Source: Flammeovirga agarivorans (GTDB taxonomy: Bacteria; Bacteroidota; Bacteroidia; Cytophagales; Flammeovirgaceae). Taken from it: 64,000 nt of DNA. Position numbers and translations under genes: made by a program. The notes under the pieces were generated by a model. It was not told the origin of the DNA and ran no database searches. It saw nothing but the letters and a program-made list of their open reading frames with translations. This document shows positions 50,913-59,185 of the stretch, in pieces; position 1 is the stretch's first letter, and every line of letters begins with the position of its first letter. The stretch lies in assembly GCF_012641475.1 (NCBI RefSeq), contig NZ_JABAIL010000002.1, positions 1-64,000 on the forward strand, in the 5' to 3' direction.

Positions 50913-53402
50913 TTGATAGGAGAAGCAATACAAAGTTTGCAACAACAGTTGCTTTTTGGGGGTGATTTTAAAGCGGAAGTTCAAACAGAAGGTGAACATT
51001 TAATCAAGGCCTTTCAAAAGTCATTTTATGCTACATTCGGTGTTGAGGATTTAATTAAAATCATCAGTGAGCACCTTGTAGGGTACCATGTCACTAAGGC
51101 TTTAATCAACCCAGAAAATCAAGAGGCCTTATTACAAGACCCTATTTTTATTGCATTTGATCAATTAGTTAATCACCTGTCTGATCAATCTTTCATTCAA
51201 CAATATTTAACTCCTCTTTCTGATAAAATTAATATCCTGCTCTCCGATGGCTCATCTAAAAGTGATGTTTTCACTCAATTGATGGGACGAGAAGAAGGAG
51301 AAGCTCTTCCTAACTATTTTATGGGAATGTTTAAATCATTATTAAGAAAGCATTTAAACAATTCAGGAAGAGACGCTAAATACCTTTACCCTTCGTTTAC
51401 GTTACCTCCATTTTTGGATAACGAAGCCGCATCCAACACTATGGTATGCTATGATTTATTAGTTTACTATTGGTGTGCTGTTACGATCCCTGCATCTGAC
51501 CGCTCTTTTGGGAACAGTCTAAGTTTTACTGATATTCAACCACAAGGGCAAAAACACCTTGAATTTCAAGACCAGGATAGTAACCTAAATAAACTAGTCA
51601 ATCTTAATCGTGACCCTGTACAGATCGTATTTGGAACGATTCAGCAAATGTCTTTAGGAAACAGAACTGCTCATAAGTTTTGGAACAATAAGGTTAAAAA
51701 AGCTTTTATTGGTGACCAAAAAAGGAATCCAGTGTCTTATTGGCTTTTATGGGCTAAAGAAAGATTAGGTAATAATGGAATCCTTGTTATCAGAGGAGAT
51801 CAATCACTTGCTGCTGCTCCAGAATATACTTCATGGAGGAAACAAGTAGCAAAAATCTGTAATAGAGTATACATTCAAGCACATCAATACTCGAATCAGA
51901 TTGTTTATTGCTTCATTTTTGAACCAAATGATGAGCATGAAGGCGTTTTTTACGCCCCTAGTTATCTAGAAGACTTTTCACCTATCAGTCAAGATTCAGA
52001 AGATTGGATCACTCTGTCATCCGAGGAATACAATACGTTTTTATGTCTTCATAGCTTAAAAGAAAAAAGTATTTTCCAAGAAAGCATCCAACCCAGCCAA
52101 ATTAAGAATAGAACATGGTTTACTGATTTCAATAAACCTCAACTACTTGATAAGCTAAAAGCATATCAGAATGAACAACAGAAATCAAAAGTTTCCAGCT
52201 TACCAATTCATAATCATATTCTTGATATTGATGAAAGTAATGTTCTAAAGGTTTACACTAAGCCATTCACAAAAAAATGGGCATATATCCCACCTGTAGA
52301 GCTAAAAGCTTGGTCTACATCACATGATGCAGGATTCAACCAAATAAACCCTTCTATCTGTTTAGGTGCAGGAAAGGATTATGGTTTTGAAATTTCATTA
52401 GTTCAACATCCTGTGCTTCATGACTTTTTTGAAAGAAAACAAGTTTCAAATATTCTTCCATTAAGAGTATATAAAGAAGATGGTTCTTTCAGAGAAAATG
52501 TAAGTGATTGGGCATTGAATCGATTCAAACAGTATTACTTACCAAGGTTGCCAGAACTTGGAGCAAAAAATACAATTTCTTCTATCCACTTCGAGCTTAT
52601 TGAAGCAATAGAGATTATTAGAAGACACACCTCTAGACTCCCAGTCCTTGATAAATATACCAGACAACTCATCGAGTTATCGGATGATCATGAAGGGAAT
52701 CTTGAAGACGTTTCTAAAACTTTACATCTACTGAAAAGTAAAATGTTACAGCTTTATCGTGGAGCATCTGAGAAAAAACAAATGCTTCTTGATATTTCTA
52801 ATGCCTGTAATACCATCAAAAATAAAATTGATGAAATTGAAAAGGTCAAAATAGAAAGGGACCTCAAAGAATCTCAATTAACTAAGGAGAATATTTTCTA
52901 TTATACTATAGCCATACTAAATCACCCTCTTTATAAAATTGATTATGAAAAGGAACTGATAGCACTGCCGCCAAGGATACCATTACTCAATGATTTTTGG
53001 AAATGGTATGCTATAGGAAAAAGACTTTACGATCTTTCTTTAGAACTTAATAAAGAAACTGATATCCAACTATCTATTGTTGAAGGTGATGAGATCGACA
53101 AGGAGAATCAATTAAAAATTAACTCCGAACAATATCTAAATAATATTGATCACCTAGAAAACACGACAACTTGGGGTGGAAATAATTCCGTACAGGTTAC
53201 ATTATCTCAATACAGAGAAAGAAAACCACTAAATAAGCAACTTCAAAAGTTCTTTAGTGAGAAAGTAAGCAAAGTGAATTGTATTGAATTAGTTAGAAGT
53301 TTAGAGATACAGGTACAAGTAAGTAATTTTATTAAAGACGAAATGCCAGCAACACTCTTTGAAAACAGAGGACCTGCAATTCGTTTAAAAAGAAGAAAAT
53401 AG
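50913..53402 (+). CDS. Degenerate type ISP restriction-enzyme-like protein (methyltransferase/target-recognition half)
   Basis: This 829-residue protein probably starts with TTG at 50913 (in-frame stops lie just upstream). Several segments match the methyltransferase and target-recognition part of single-chain type ISP restriction-modification enzymes: RNPVSYWLLWAKERLGNNGI and LVIRGDQSL (271-299), YTKPFTKKWAYI (449-460, compare RPFDxRWxYY), and IFYYTIAILNHPLYKIDYE, then PRIPLLNDFWKWYAIGKRLYDL (661-708). Where such enzymes have the catalytic NPPY/NPPW motif this one reads IVFGTIQQMS (238-247). No FxGxG SAM motif, nuclease or helicase domain is present. It should therefore be non-catalytic as a methylase. 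A helical stretch (about 590-660) probably corresponds to the coupler. Function unknown. A HIRAN gene converges on it. Confidence 0.65.
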   Translation: MIGEAIQSLQQQLLFGGDFKAEVQTEGEHLIKAFQKSFYATFGVEDLIKIISEHLVGYHVTKALINPENQEALLQDPIFIAFDQLVNHLSDQSFIQQYLTPLSDKINILLSDGSSKSDVFTQLMGREEGEALPNYFMGMFKSLLRKHLNNSGRDAKYLYPSFTLPPFLDNEAASNTMVCYDLLVYYWCAVTIPASDRSFGNSLSFTDIQPQGQKHLEFQDQDSNLNKLVNLNRDPVQIVFGTIQQMSLGNRTAHKFWNNKVKKAFIGDQKRNPVSYWLLWAKERLGNNGILVIRGDQSLAAAPEYTSWRKQVAKICNRVYIQAHQYSNQIVYCFIFEPNDEHEGVFYAPSYLEDFSPISQDSEDWITLSSEEYNTFLCLHSLKEKSIFQESIQPSQIKNRTWFTDFNKPQLLDKLKAYQNEQQKSKVSSLPIHNHILDIDESNVLKVYTKPFTKKWAYIPPVELKAWSTSHDAGFNQINPSICLGAGKDYGFEISLVQHPVLHDFFERKQVSNILPLRVYKEDGSFRENVSDWALNRFKQYYLPRLPELGAKNTISSIHFELIEAIEIIRRHTSRLPVLDKYTRQLIELSDDHEGNLEDVSKTLHLLKSKMLQLYRGASEKKQMLLDISNACNTIKNKIDEIEKVKIERDLKESQLTKENIFYYTIAILNHPLYKIDYEKELIALPPRIPLLNDFWKWYAIGKRLYDLSLELNKETDIQLSIVEGDEIDKENQLKINSEQYLNNIDHLENTTTWGGNNSVQVTLSQYRERKPLNKQLQKFFSEKVSKVNCIELVRSLEIQVQVSNFIKDEMPATLFENRGPAIRLKRRK

Positions 53403-53407
53403 ACAGG

Positions 53408-53764
53408 TTAAAGAGTAACTTTATAATTCCATATTCTAAAGAAAACTTTCTTTTGAGTTTCTGCATTAGGGAAAACATCCACTAATTCAGCATAAATGGA
53501 AGCACCTTTGTCTATTAATATCGAAATTTTCTCGCTAGATGATTTCGGCACATAACCTATCATCTTAGAATCTGCAAAAACAGCTATTGCATGTTGGTCA
53601 AATGGATTGGTAGAATGACGAACCAATTTTAATGGATGACGCATAATTTCCCATTCCTGATCCCATTCAGCATAGTGTCTATATCCTGAAAGGTATCCTT
53701 CAAACAATAGTTCTTTTTCTACATTATCTAATAAGTCGTGAGAGTAAGATTTAGGCTTAACCAT
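53408..53764 (-). CDS. Stand-alone HIRAN-domain protein
   Basis: This 118-residue protein is a single HIRAN domain. It shows ELLFEGYLSGYRHYAEW, then LKLVRHSTNPFDQHAIAVF (the N-P-F/Y-D-x-x-A-I-x-V core), KMIGYVPKSSSEKISILID and a closing beta strand. HIRAN domains, first known from HLTF/Rad5 helicases, bind 3' DNA ends or damaged DNA. In bacteria they occur alone or with helicases and nucleases. The gene ends 5 bases from the end of the ISP-like gene on the opposite strand, so the two form a convergent pair. Association between them is inferred only from position. Confidence 0.85.
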   Translation of the reverse strand: MVKPKSYSHDLLDNVEKELLFEGYLSGYRHYAEWDQEWEIMRHPLKLVRHSTNPFDQHAIAVFADSKMIGYVPKSSSEKISILIDKGASIYAELVDVFPNAETQKKVFFRIWNYKVTL

Positions 53765-53896
53765 AATATTTACGTTAGGTAGCTTATAGAAAAATTTACT
53801 AGTTCATATTTGCAATATACAATTTTTTATTAATATTATTCAATGCAAATTCATTACATCTTATAAATTATTAGAATAGTTATATATATTTATTCT

Positions 53897-53904
53897 TATT
53901 TTTG
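53897..53904 (+). promoter_or_regulatory. Candidate -7 box of the DUF1684 gene
   Basis: TATTTTTG matches TAnnTTTG and lies 27 bases before the chosen ATG at 53932, leaving a very short leader. This supports 53932, since the alternative start at 53902 would overlap the box. Confidence 0.45.
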
Positions 53905-53931
53905 CGAGGTAAAAAACATAAAAATTCTATC

Positions 53932-54573
53932 ATGAAACCCTCTAACATCATAAAAATAGTTGTTGCTCTTGTAGTAGTCATATTCTTGGGCAATTCTTTC
54001 TTTTCTTCAAATTCTGATAATGGAGAGGTAAAATATACTGAGCGACTAAAAAATGATAGGGACGAAAAAAACAAACTCTTCAAGAGTAAAAAGGGTTCTC
54101 CACTATCCGATTTAGATAGAGCTAAGTTTAGCCATCTCAATTATTATGACATAAATATCAAATATAGAGTCATGGCTTCTTTAAAATGGGCCGAAAAACC
54201 TAAAGTGATAAAAATTGCCACCACCAAAGAAAAACCAAGGGATTATAAAAAATCAGCCTTTGCAAAATTCTTTATTGATGGTAATGAATACAAGGTCACA
54301 TTATTACAAGCGGTCATTCCCAACCCAGCTACTAAAGGGTTATTTATGCTGCTATTTAGAGACCTCACTTCCGGTGAAACCACTTATGGGGCAGGGAGGT
54401 ATATTGAACTTCACAATATCAAAAAAGGACAGATGCAAACACTTATAGACTTCAATGAAGCATACAACCCTTATTGTGCTTACAACGAAGACTATGACTG
54501 TCCAATGCCACCTCTTGAGAATCAATTAAATGTAGCAATCGAGGCTGGAGAAAAAAACTATCATGAATTATAA
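53932..54573 (+). CDS. DUF1684 family protein, membrane-anchored or secreted
   Basis: This 213-residue protein starts at ATG 53932 with a hydrophobic N-terminal helix (residues 6-21) that acts as a signal anchor. A charged region then leads to the DUF1684 core: LLFRDLTSGETTYGAGRYIE, LIDFNEAYNPYCAYNEDYD, CPMPPLENQLNVAIEAGE. These segments are the family hallmark (TYGxGR, DFNxAYNPxCA and CPxPPxEN). The biochemical function of the family is unknown. The gene is probably transcribed alone. Confidence 0.88.
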   Translation: MKPSNIIKIVVALVVVIFLGNSFFSSNSDNGEVKYTERLKNDRDEKNKLFKSKKGSPLSDLDRAKFSHLNYYDINIKYRVMASLKWAEKPKVIKIATTKEKPRDYKKSAFAKFFIDGNEYKVTLLQAVIPNPATKGLFMLLFRDLTSGETTYGAGRYIELHNIKKGQMQTLIDFNEAYNPYCAYNEDYDCPMPPLENQLNVAIEAGEKNYHEL

Positions 54574-54577
54574 GGAT

Positions 54578-54607
54578 ATCTCTCATTAAAATAGTATTTT
54601 GAGAGAT
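54578..54607 (+). terminator. Weak hairpin after the DUF1684 gene
   Basis: ATCTCTCA (54578-54585) and TGAGAGAT (54600-54607) form an 8-bp stem with a 14-base loop and no T-tract. It may be a partial terminator ahead of the DMT transporter gene. Confidence 0.3.
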
Positions 54608-54657
54608 CTATTTACAGAATAAATTATTGCATATCTTCAATTGGCTTTTTTTAGCCA

Positions 54658-55638
54658 TTGTTAACTGATGTCATTTTGGCTTTTGAAACACTACTAAAAA
54701 AACTAGGATATTCAGAAAATAAGGGGGCGTATGTAGAACTCCACTTTTGGATTCTATGCTCAAGTATGATTCCTATTATAAATATCTATATTTCTTTATC
54801 ATCTGTAGAAATCGTTTTTCTGAGAACATTATCTGCACTAATCATTGTGTTTATTGTTTTAATGATCCAGAAAACTAGCATTAAAGTAAGGATGTCTCAT
54901 ATTCTTATGCTCGTTTTTACAGGTTTTCTGACCGCTATCTATTGGATTCTATTTGTAATAGCGGCCAAGAAGTCGAATACTTCAGTAACATTAGTTGGGG
55001 TTGCCACTACTCCTATTTGGGTTAGTTTTATCTATCCTGTTATTTCTAAAAAGAAGCCTACATTTATTGAGGTTATGACAGGACTTTCAGCCCTTTTCGG
55101 GGTTTATATGATCTTCAGCTCTGGATTTGCATACAGTGAAGGAATGTTTGCCGCAATCTTAGCCGCTTTTTTTGCTGCAATTGTAACTATTTTAACTTCT
55201 AAATTCTCAAAAAGGTATCACTACTTGGTAATTACATTCTACCAAATGTGTGGAGCATTCTTTGCTACAGCAGCCTTTCTACCTTATTATTTGAAGTTTG
55301 TAAAGATGGAAGTATTCAGTATGCCTACAAGTTTAGATATTATATTAATTCTAATTTTAGCCATTGTCTTCTCCATCATTGCTTATAGCTCTATCGTTAA
55401 AGTGATGATAAAAATATCTCCATTTAGCGTTTCATTAGCTAATAATTTATCTCCTATTTATGGAGGGGTAATCGCCTACCTTTTCTTTGGTGATAGTGAA
55501 TTGATGGATATTTATTTTTATGGTGGAGCTTTTCTAATTGCATTTGCAATATTAGCCATGCCATTAGCTAAGTTTATTTTCAGATTAGATGAATTAGGTC
55601 CTTCTGCTTCACCTCCGAAACCAAAAGCCAGCGAATAG
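54658..55638 (+). CDS. DMT-superfamily (EamA) transporter
   Basis: This 326-residue membrane protein has ten helices in the duplicated EamA layout. Elements include EIVFLRTLSALIIVFIV, the AIYWILFVIAAKKSNTSVTL helix and ATTPIWVSFIYPVISKKKPT at the end of the first repeat, and SLANNLSPIYGGVIAYLFFG in the second. The best start seems to be TTG 54658, because there is no ATG before the first helix. DMT transporters of this kind usually export small metabolites or amino acids. The substrate is unknown. Confidence 0.85.
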   Translation: MLTDVILAFETLLKKLGYSENKGAYVELHFWILCSSMIPIINIYISLSSVEIVFLRTLSALIIVFIVLMIQKTSIKVRMSHILMLVFTGFLTAIYWILFVIAAKKSNTSVTLVGVATTPIWVSFIYPVISKKKPTFIEVMTGLSALFGVYMIFSSGFAYSEGMFAAILAAFFAAIVTILTSKFSKRYHYLVITFYQMCGAFFATAAFLPYYLKFVKMEVFSMPTSLDIILILILAIVFSIIAYSSIVKVMIKISPFSVSLANNLSPIYGGVIAYLFFGDSELMDIYFYGGAFLIAFAILAMPLAKFIFRLDELGPSASPPKPKASE

Positions 55639-55659
55639 TACATTCACAATAAATTCCTC

Positions 55660-56586
55660 CTATCTGATTTTACTGATCAATTCATTTGTCGTTAAACTCA
55701 ACACGAGGAGAACACAAACGGAAAGCGTACCAAAAATTACTGCGATCCACCTACTGTATGACATCCAAAGGTCTTTTGAGCCTTTTGCTTTGTGATACAT
55801 CTTATCAGACAGGTCGATAATATCCTCTGTATTATTTTGTAAGGTTAAAGTCAGTCCAACATCTCCTCTAAAGCCAATACGGTCATCGACTTGAACAATG
55901 CGAAGAAGAATTGAGTTATACCTTCTAAGGTGATTTAAAATATTATGCTTTCTTCCCTCAGGTAATTCCATTGCTCTTACTTCCTTTTGTATCGTATGAT
56001 TTACCTGACGAATCTTATAAAAGTCGGCAGTATCAGCAGAAAGAAGGTAACTCTTCTCTAACAACCTCATTTCCTCTAAAAGAACATTATTTACATAAGG
56101 ATCTTCCTGTAAGGCCTTGGTCCTTTTCTGCAAGTCACCAATCATTCCTGAAGTCTGAGAACCTCTATACTTTAATTGAGTAACAATCTTTGAGAATGTT
56201 TTTCTATGTTTGGTCAGTAGATCTGAATAAAGTGTTAGATCTTCCTCATAAGAAATTTTCCATGAGTCGTCACTATTCATGACGTTCTGAACATAGTCTT
56301 CTAGGTGTTTATCAATTTTGTGATACTCATTCATAATTGGCGTAGCCTGTCTTGATTTATGGAACTCCTCATAATGGGCTTCATAGGAAAGAAATTCTTG
56401 GGCAGCCAATGTCATTTTCATCGTCATTTGACGAAGATCAATTACTTTTTCTACTATTACATCTTGATCCTCTATTTGACGGAATGCAGAAAAGTTACTT
56501 ACAGCAATGATGAAACATGCCACAAAGTAAACATAGTACCAACGGACTACTTTTCTCCAAGTATATGATAGTGTATTTTTCTTCAC
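55660..56586 (-). CDS. Sensor-like membrane protein without output domain
   Basis: This 308-residue protein has a membrane helix at each end (about 16-33 and 281-300) flanking a long all-helical periplasmic domain with heptad-like patterns (DLRQMTMKMTLAAQEFLSYE, DLQKRTKALQEDPYVNNVLL, EEMRLLEKSYLLSADTADF). That layout is the four-helix-bundle sensor region of chemoreceptors and some histidine kinases. The protein stops about eight residues after the second helix (TTNELISKIR), so no HAMP, kinase or signalling domain follows, and no open frame after the stop continues it. It is either a truncated receptor or a dedicated sensor/adaptor that works through another protein. Identification is by architecture only. 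Confidence 0.7.
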   Translation of the reverse strand: MKKNTLSYTWRKVVRWYYVYFVACFIIAVSNFSAFRQIEDQDVIVEKVIDLRQMTMKMTLAAQEFLSYEAHYEEFHKSRQATPIMNEYHKIDKHLEDYVQNVMNSDDSWKISYEEDLTLYSDLLTKHRKTFSKIVTQLKYRGSQTSGMIGDLQKRTKALQEDPYVNNVLLEEMRLLEKSYLLSADTADFYKIRQVNHTIQKEVRAMELPEGRKHNILNHLRRYNSILLRIVQVDDRIGFRGDVGLTLTLQNNTEDIIDLSDKMYHKAKGSKDLWMSYSRWIAVIFGTLSVCVLLVLSLTTNELISKIR

Positions 56587-56672
56587 AATAAGACGACAAA
56601 AAATTAAGTGTTATCACTTAAAGATAAATTCTCATTTAATTGAGCAATAAATATTCCATAATCTTACAAATT

Positions 56673-56701
56673 AAAAAAGGGAATGATATAACTCATTCCC
56701 T
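56673..56701 (-). terminator. Terminator of the SPOR-like gene
   Basis: On the minus strand, AGGGAATGA pairs with TCATTCCCT across a 6-base loop, followed by a T-run (plus-strand A-run from 56673). It lies 28 bases after the stop. Confidence 0.75.
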
Positions 56702-56728
56702 CTTTTATTATATAAATCAAATGTAATA

Positions 56729-57442
56729 TTAGTGTTGTACTAAAATTGCATTTTTCTCATCGTCATTTCTACCAATTTTCTTAAAGTTCTCTAAGTAAAC
56801 TTTAGCTTGATCTTGGTACTTCAATGAACCATATACTACACTGTAAATTTGCTGACCGTTTTGCTCAGTTACTTTTACATAAGTTTTCCACATTTTATAA
56901 AAGTCTTGAAATTTCTCAGCATATCCTTGTGCATCACAAAGACTCTTAGTAGAGTAAACTTGAACACCCCAACCGTGAGAAATAATTTGGCTGCTTAAGT
57001 CAACAAAATATGTTTTATTATTTTGTAATTTACCTTGTCTGCTACTACATCCAGCACTATTTGCAGGCATGTTTGCACCACTAGACACTGCAGTTCCACC
57101 TGTAGCTGCTGCTGAAGAAGCACTTTCTAAAGCTGCAATTAATTCTTCGTTTTCTTTTTCTAATTCGTCTACTTCAGATTTAAGATTTCCGTTTTCTTTT
57201 TGTAATGCACTTACATCATTCTTTAAACCTTCCATTTCATAAGTCAATTGCTCATTCATAGATTTTAAAGAGTTCGCTTTCTGCTCCATTTCCATCTTAC
57301 CCTTTCTTAACTCAGAATTTTCAGTAGTTAATTGGGCATTCATTTGTTTTAATTTTTTCTTGCTTTGTGCGAAAGAAGGAGTTGCAATTAATAATGCCGC
57401 AAATACAATTGCTACAGAGTAAACGTGTTTTGTAAATTTCAT
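56729..57442 (-). CDS. Periplasmic coiled-coil protein with SPOR-like domain
   Basis: This 237-residue protein has a signal peptide (cleavage after TPSFA, residue 25), a long coiled coil (about 28-108), a small Ala/Ser/Gly linker with one Cys, and a C-terminal SPOR-like domain (about 158-224: GWGVQVYSTKSLCDAQGYAE, TEQNGQQIYSVVYGSLKYQD). SPOR domains bind denuded glycan strands of peptidoglycan, which would put the protein at the cell wall, perhaps at the division septum. It is transcribed alone, next to the pspA-ybjN pair on the same strand. Confidence 0.8.
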   Translation of the reverse strand: MKFTKHVYSVAIVFAALLIATPSFAQSKKKLKQMNAQLTTENSELRKGKMEMEQKANSLKSMNEQLTYEMEGLKNDVSALQKENGNLKSEVDELEKENEELIAALESASSAAATGGTAVSSGANMPANSAGCSSRQGKLQNNKTYFVDLSSQIISHGWGVQVYSTKSLCDAQGYAEKFQDFYKMWKTYVKVTEQNGQQIYSVVYGSLKYQDQAKVYLENFKKIGRNDDEKNAILVQH

Positions 57443-57599
57443 TCTATTGGGATTATAGATACTATTCTAAATGAGTTAAAATTAATACTTATTATAGGTA
57501 AATACGCTTCCTACTATATTAAATTAATCAACGATAATATAAAACTAATCATATTCATTTAATTATCCATTATCGTAATTCAAAATATTTCGTTCTACA

Positions 57600-57671
57600 T
57601 AAAAAAATACTCACTTTATTGCGCCTGATTTAACTATTTAAAGTTATTTCTGCACTATAAAACGAGTATTT
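57600..57671 (-). terminator. Possible composite terminator of ybjN-pspA
   Basis: On the minus strand, AAATACTC pairs with GAGTATTT over a long loop that contains a small inner hairpin (TTAACT/AGTTAA), followed by a T-run. It is 27 bases after the PspA stop. The long loop makes it less convincing than the other terminators. Confidence 0.35.
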
Positions 57672-57697
57672 ATATGTGTAGTACGATTATTTATCGA

Positions 57698-58501
57698 CTA
57701 GTCGTTTTTCAACTGCTGCTTCAATTTGTCCAATTCTGACATCTGACCACTATCAGTGTTATCAGAACCAGTAGCTTTGTTTTCTTCAGTAGAAGAACCT
57801 GCTCCTAATCTCATCTTTTCTTTCAATTCTTCTAAGGCTAACGAAGAAGAACCAGAACCCGGACCAATCGCTTTATTAATCTCCTCATCTACAGATACAT
57901 TTGCATCTGCAATATCTCCATAGGATTCTGCTAAAGCTTCTTGAGATTCTACTTTATCTTTCATTCTCTCTAACATCGCAACAGTACTTGATGAATCAAT
58001 GCTAGCCAATTGCTTATTAATTTTAGAAGAAGCTTCAGATACTTTCGCTCTTGCTTTTAATGTTTTCGCTTCATTCTCCCATTGAGAGATTTGTGATTTT
58101 AAACGCTGAACATTCTGCTCCATTTTAGCTACCTGAGAATCATTTTGAGAAACCATCTTCTCATGAGACGCAGCCGCTTGGGCAGCTTGTTCTTTTTTAT
58201 TTAATGCTTCAGTTGCTAAACGATCAGCTTCTGCAGTATCTAACTGTCCTGATTGAGCTTTCTGTAATAATAAAACAGCTTTACGCTCCCAATCTCCTGC
58301 AGCTTGCTTATGTTGTTCGTATTCTTTTCTCGTACGGATTGAAATCGCTTTTACCTGAGCCAATCCTTGTAAACTTTGATCTAGGTCTTTTTTAAGATCT
58401 CTAATCCCTTGATCAGTCATTTTAATAGGATCTTCCAAACTATCCATTGCTGAGTTGGTTTCAGCAGATATCCACCCAAAGAGTCTTTTAAATATTGACA
58501 T
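57698..58501 (-). CDS. pspA: PspA/IM30 family envelope-stress protein
   Basis: This 267-residue protein is predicted to be almost wholly helical coiled coil (about 25-215). It starts SIFKRLFGWISAETNSAMDS, then EDPIKMTDQGIRDLKKDLDQ, the N-terminal amphipathic helix and start of helix 1 in PspA/IM30. The C-terminal part is longer and Gly/Ser/Glu-rich (from about 215). Related proteins bind damaged inner membrane and form ESCRT-III-like rods that keep the membrane tight. The ybjN gene lies 12 bases upstream in the same operon. Confidence 0.92.
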   Translation of the reverse strand: MSIFKRLFGWISAETNSAMDSLEDPIKMTDQGIRDLKKDLDQSLQGLAQVKAISIRTRKEYEQHKQAAGDWERKAVLLLQKAQSGQLDTAEADRLATEALNKKEQAAQAAASHEKMVSQNDSQVAKMEQNVQRLKSQISQWENEAKTLKARAKVSEASSKINKQLASIDSSSTVAMLERMKDKVESQEALAESYGDIADANVSVDEEINKAIGPGSGSSSLALEELKEKMRLGAGSSTEENKATGSDNTDSGQMSELDKLKQQLKND

Positions 58502-58513
58502 AATTTCTTAAAT

Positions 58514-58906
58514 CTAGTTTTGTGCGTAATCTAACAACATTCCGTAATTCTCTCCTATCACTAATTTAAGTGCATTAAGAGTACCTTCTAATTCGTTTTC
58601 ATCGAGATTTTCTAACTCTAAAGTATCTCTATATAACAAACGATTTCCTTCTGCATCAATTACAAATGCTCCGTGCACGAAATTTCTATTTTTCTCAAGT
58701 AATGTTCTGTAGAATTCGGGCTTTTCATTTTTGAGATCAATCAAATGCATCTCAACGATTAGTATGGGATCTTCACAGTCTACTACTACATTTAATAATC
58801 CTTCTTCCTCATCTGAAATGATAAAAAGCTCTTCTTGTGGGTCCTCGCTTTTGATATCATAACCAAGATTTAATAGGTAGCTTTTAACCTTATCAAAGTT
58901 ATTCAT
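58514..58906 (-). CDS. YbjN family protein
   Basis: This 130-residue cytoplasmic protein is of the YbjN/DUF1821 family (CesT-like fold). It shows KVKSYLLNLGYDIKSEDPQE, LFIISDEEEGLLNVVVDCED, NRNFVHGAFVIDAEGNRLLY and EGTLNALKLVIGENYGMLL. YbjN-type proteins are sensory or chaperone-like regulators. The gene pairs with pspA, which starts 12 bases after its stop, an arrangement that suggests a shared role in membrane stress. Function is inferred from family and context. Confidence 0.88.
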   Translation of the reverse strand: MNNFDKVKSYLLNLGYDIKSEDPQEELFIISDEEEGLLNVVVDCEDPILIVEMHLIDLKNEKPEFYRTLLEKNRNFVHGAFVIDAEGNRLLYRDTLELENLDENELEGTLNALKLVIGENYGMLLDYAQN

Positions 58907-59120
58907 TACGTGTTAATTAAGTTTAATGATAATAATATTTACGAATATAAAAGATTTTTGATACGATAAAAGGGGAAAATCTTATTTATTTATCAATATG
59001 TGATTAATCATCAATCATTTATAATTGTTTAATTTTTGAAAAATATGACAATTACTTACTAATAATAAATAATATTACTCCAATAATTTAATCTTTAAAT
59101 TATAATTCAAAACAAGTTAC

Positions 59121-59128
59121 TATATTTG
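59121..59128 (+). promoter_or_regulatory. Candidate -7 box of the glycogen synthase gene
   Basis: TATATTTG is a full TAnnTTTG match, 57 bases before the ATG at 59186. No good -33 TTTG was seen at the normal distance. Confidence 0.45.
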
Positions 59129-59185
59129 TTGCAATCGGTTGAATAAACAAAACTTTTTCGTTCTACAACTATCAACTAATATTGT

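Noticed and set aside
50913-53402. Active DNA methyltransferase or complete restriction enzyme
   Set aside because: The NPPY and SAM motifs are missing, and no nuclease or helicase domain is present.
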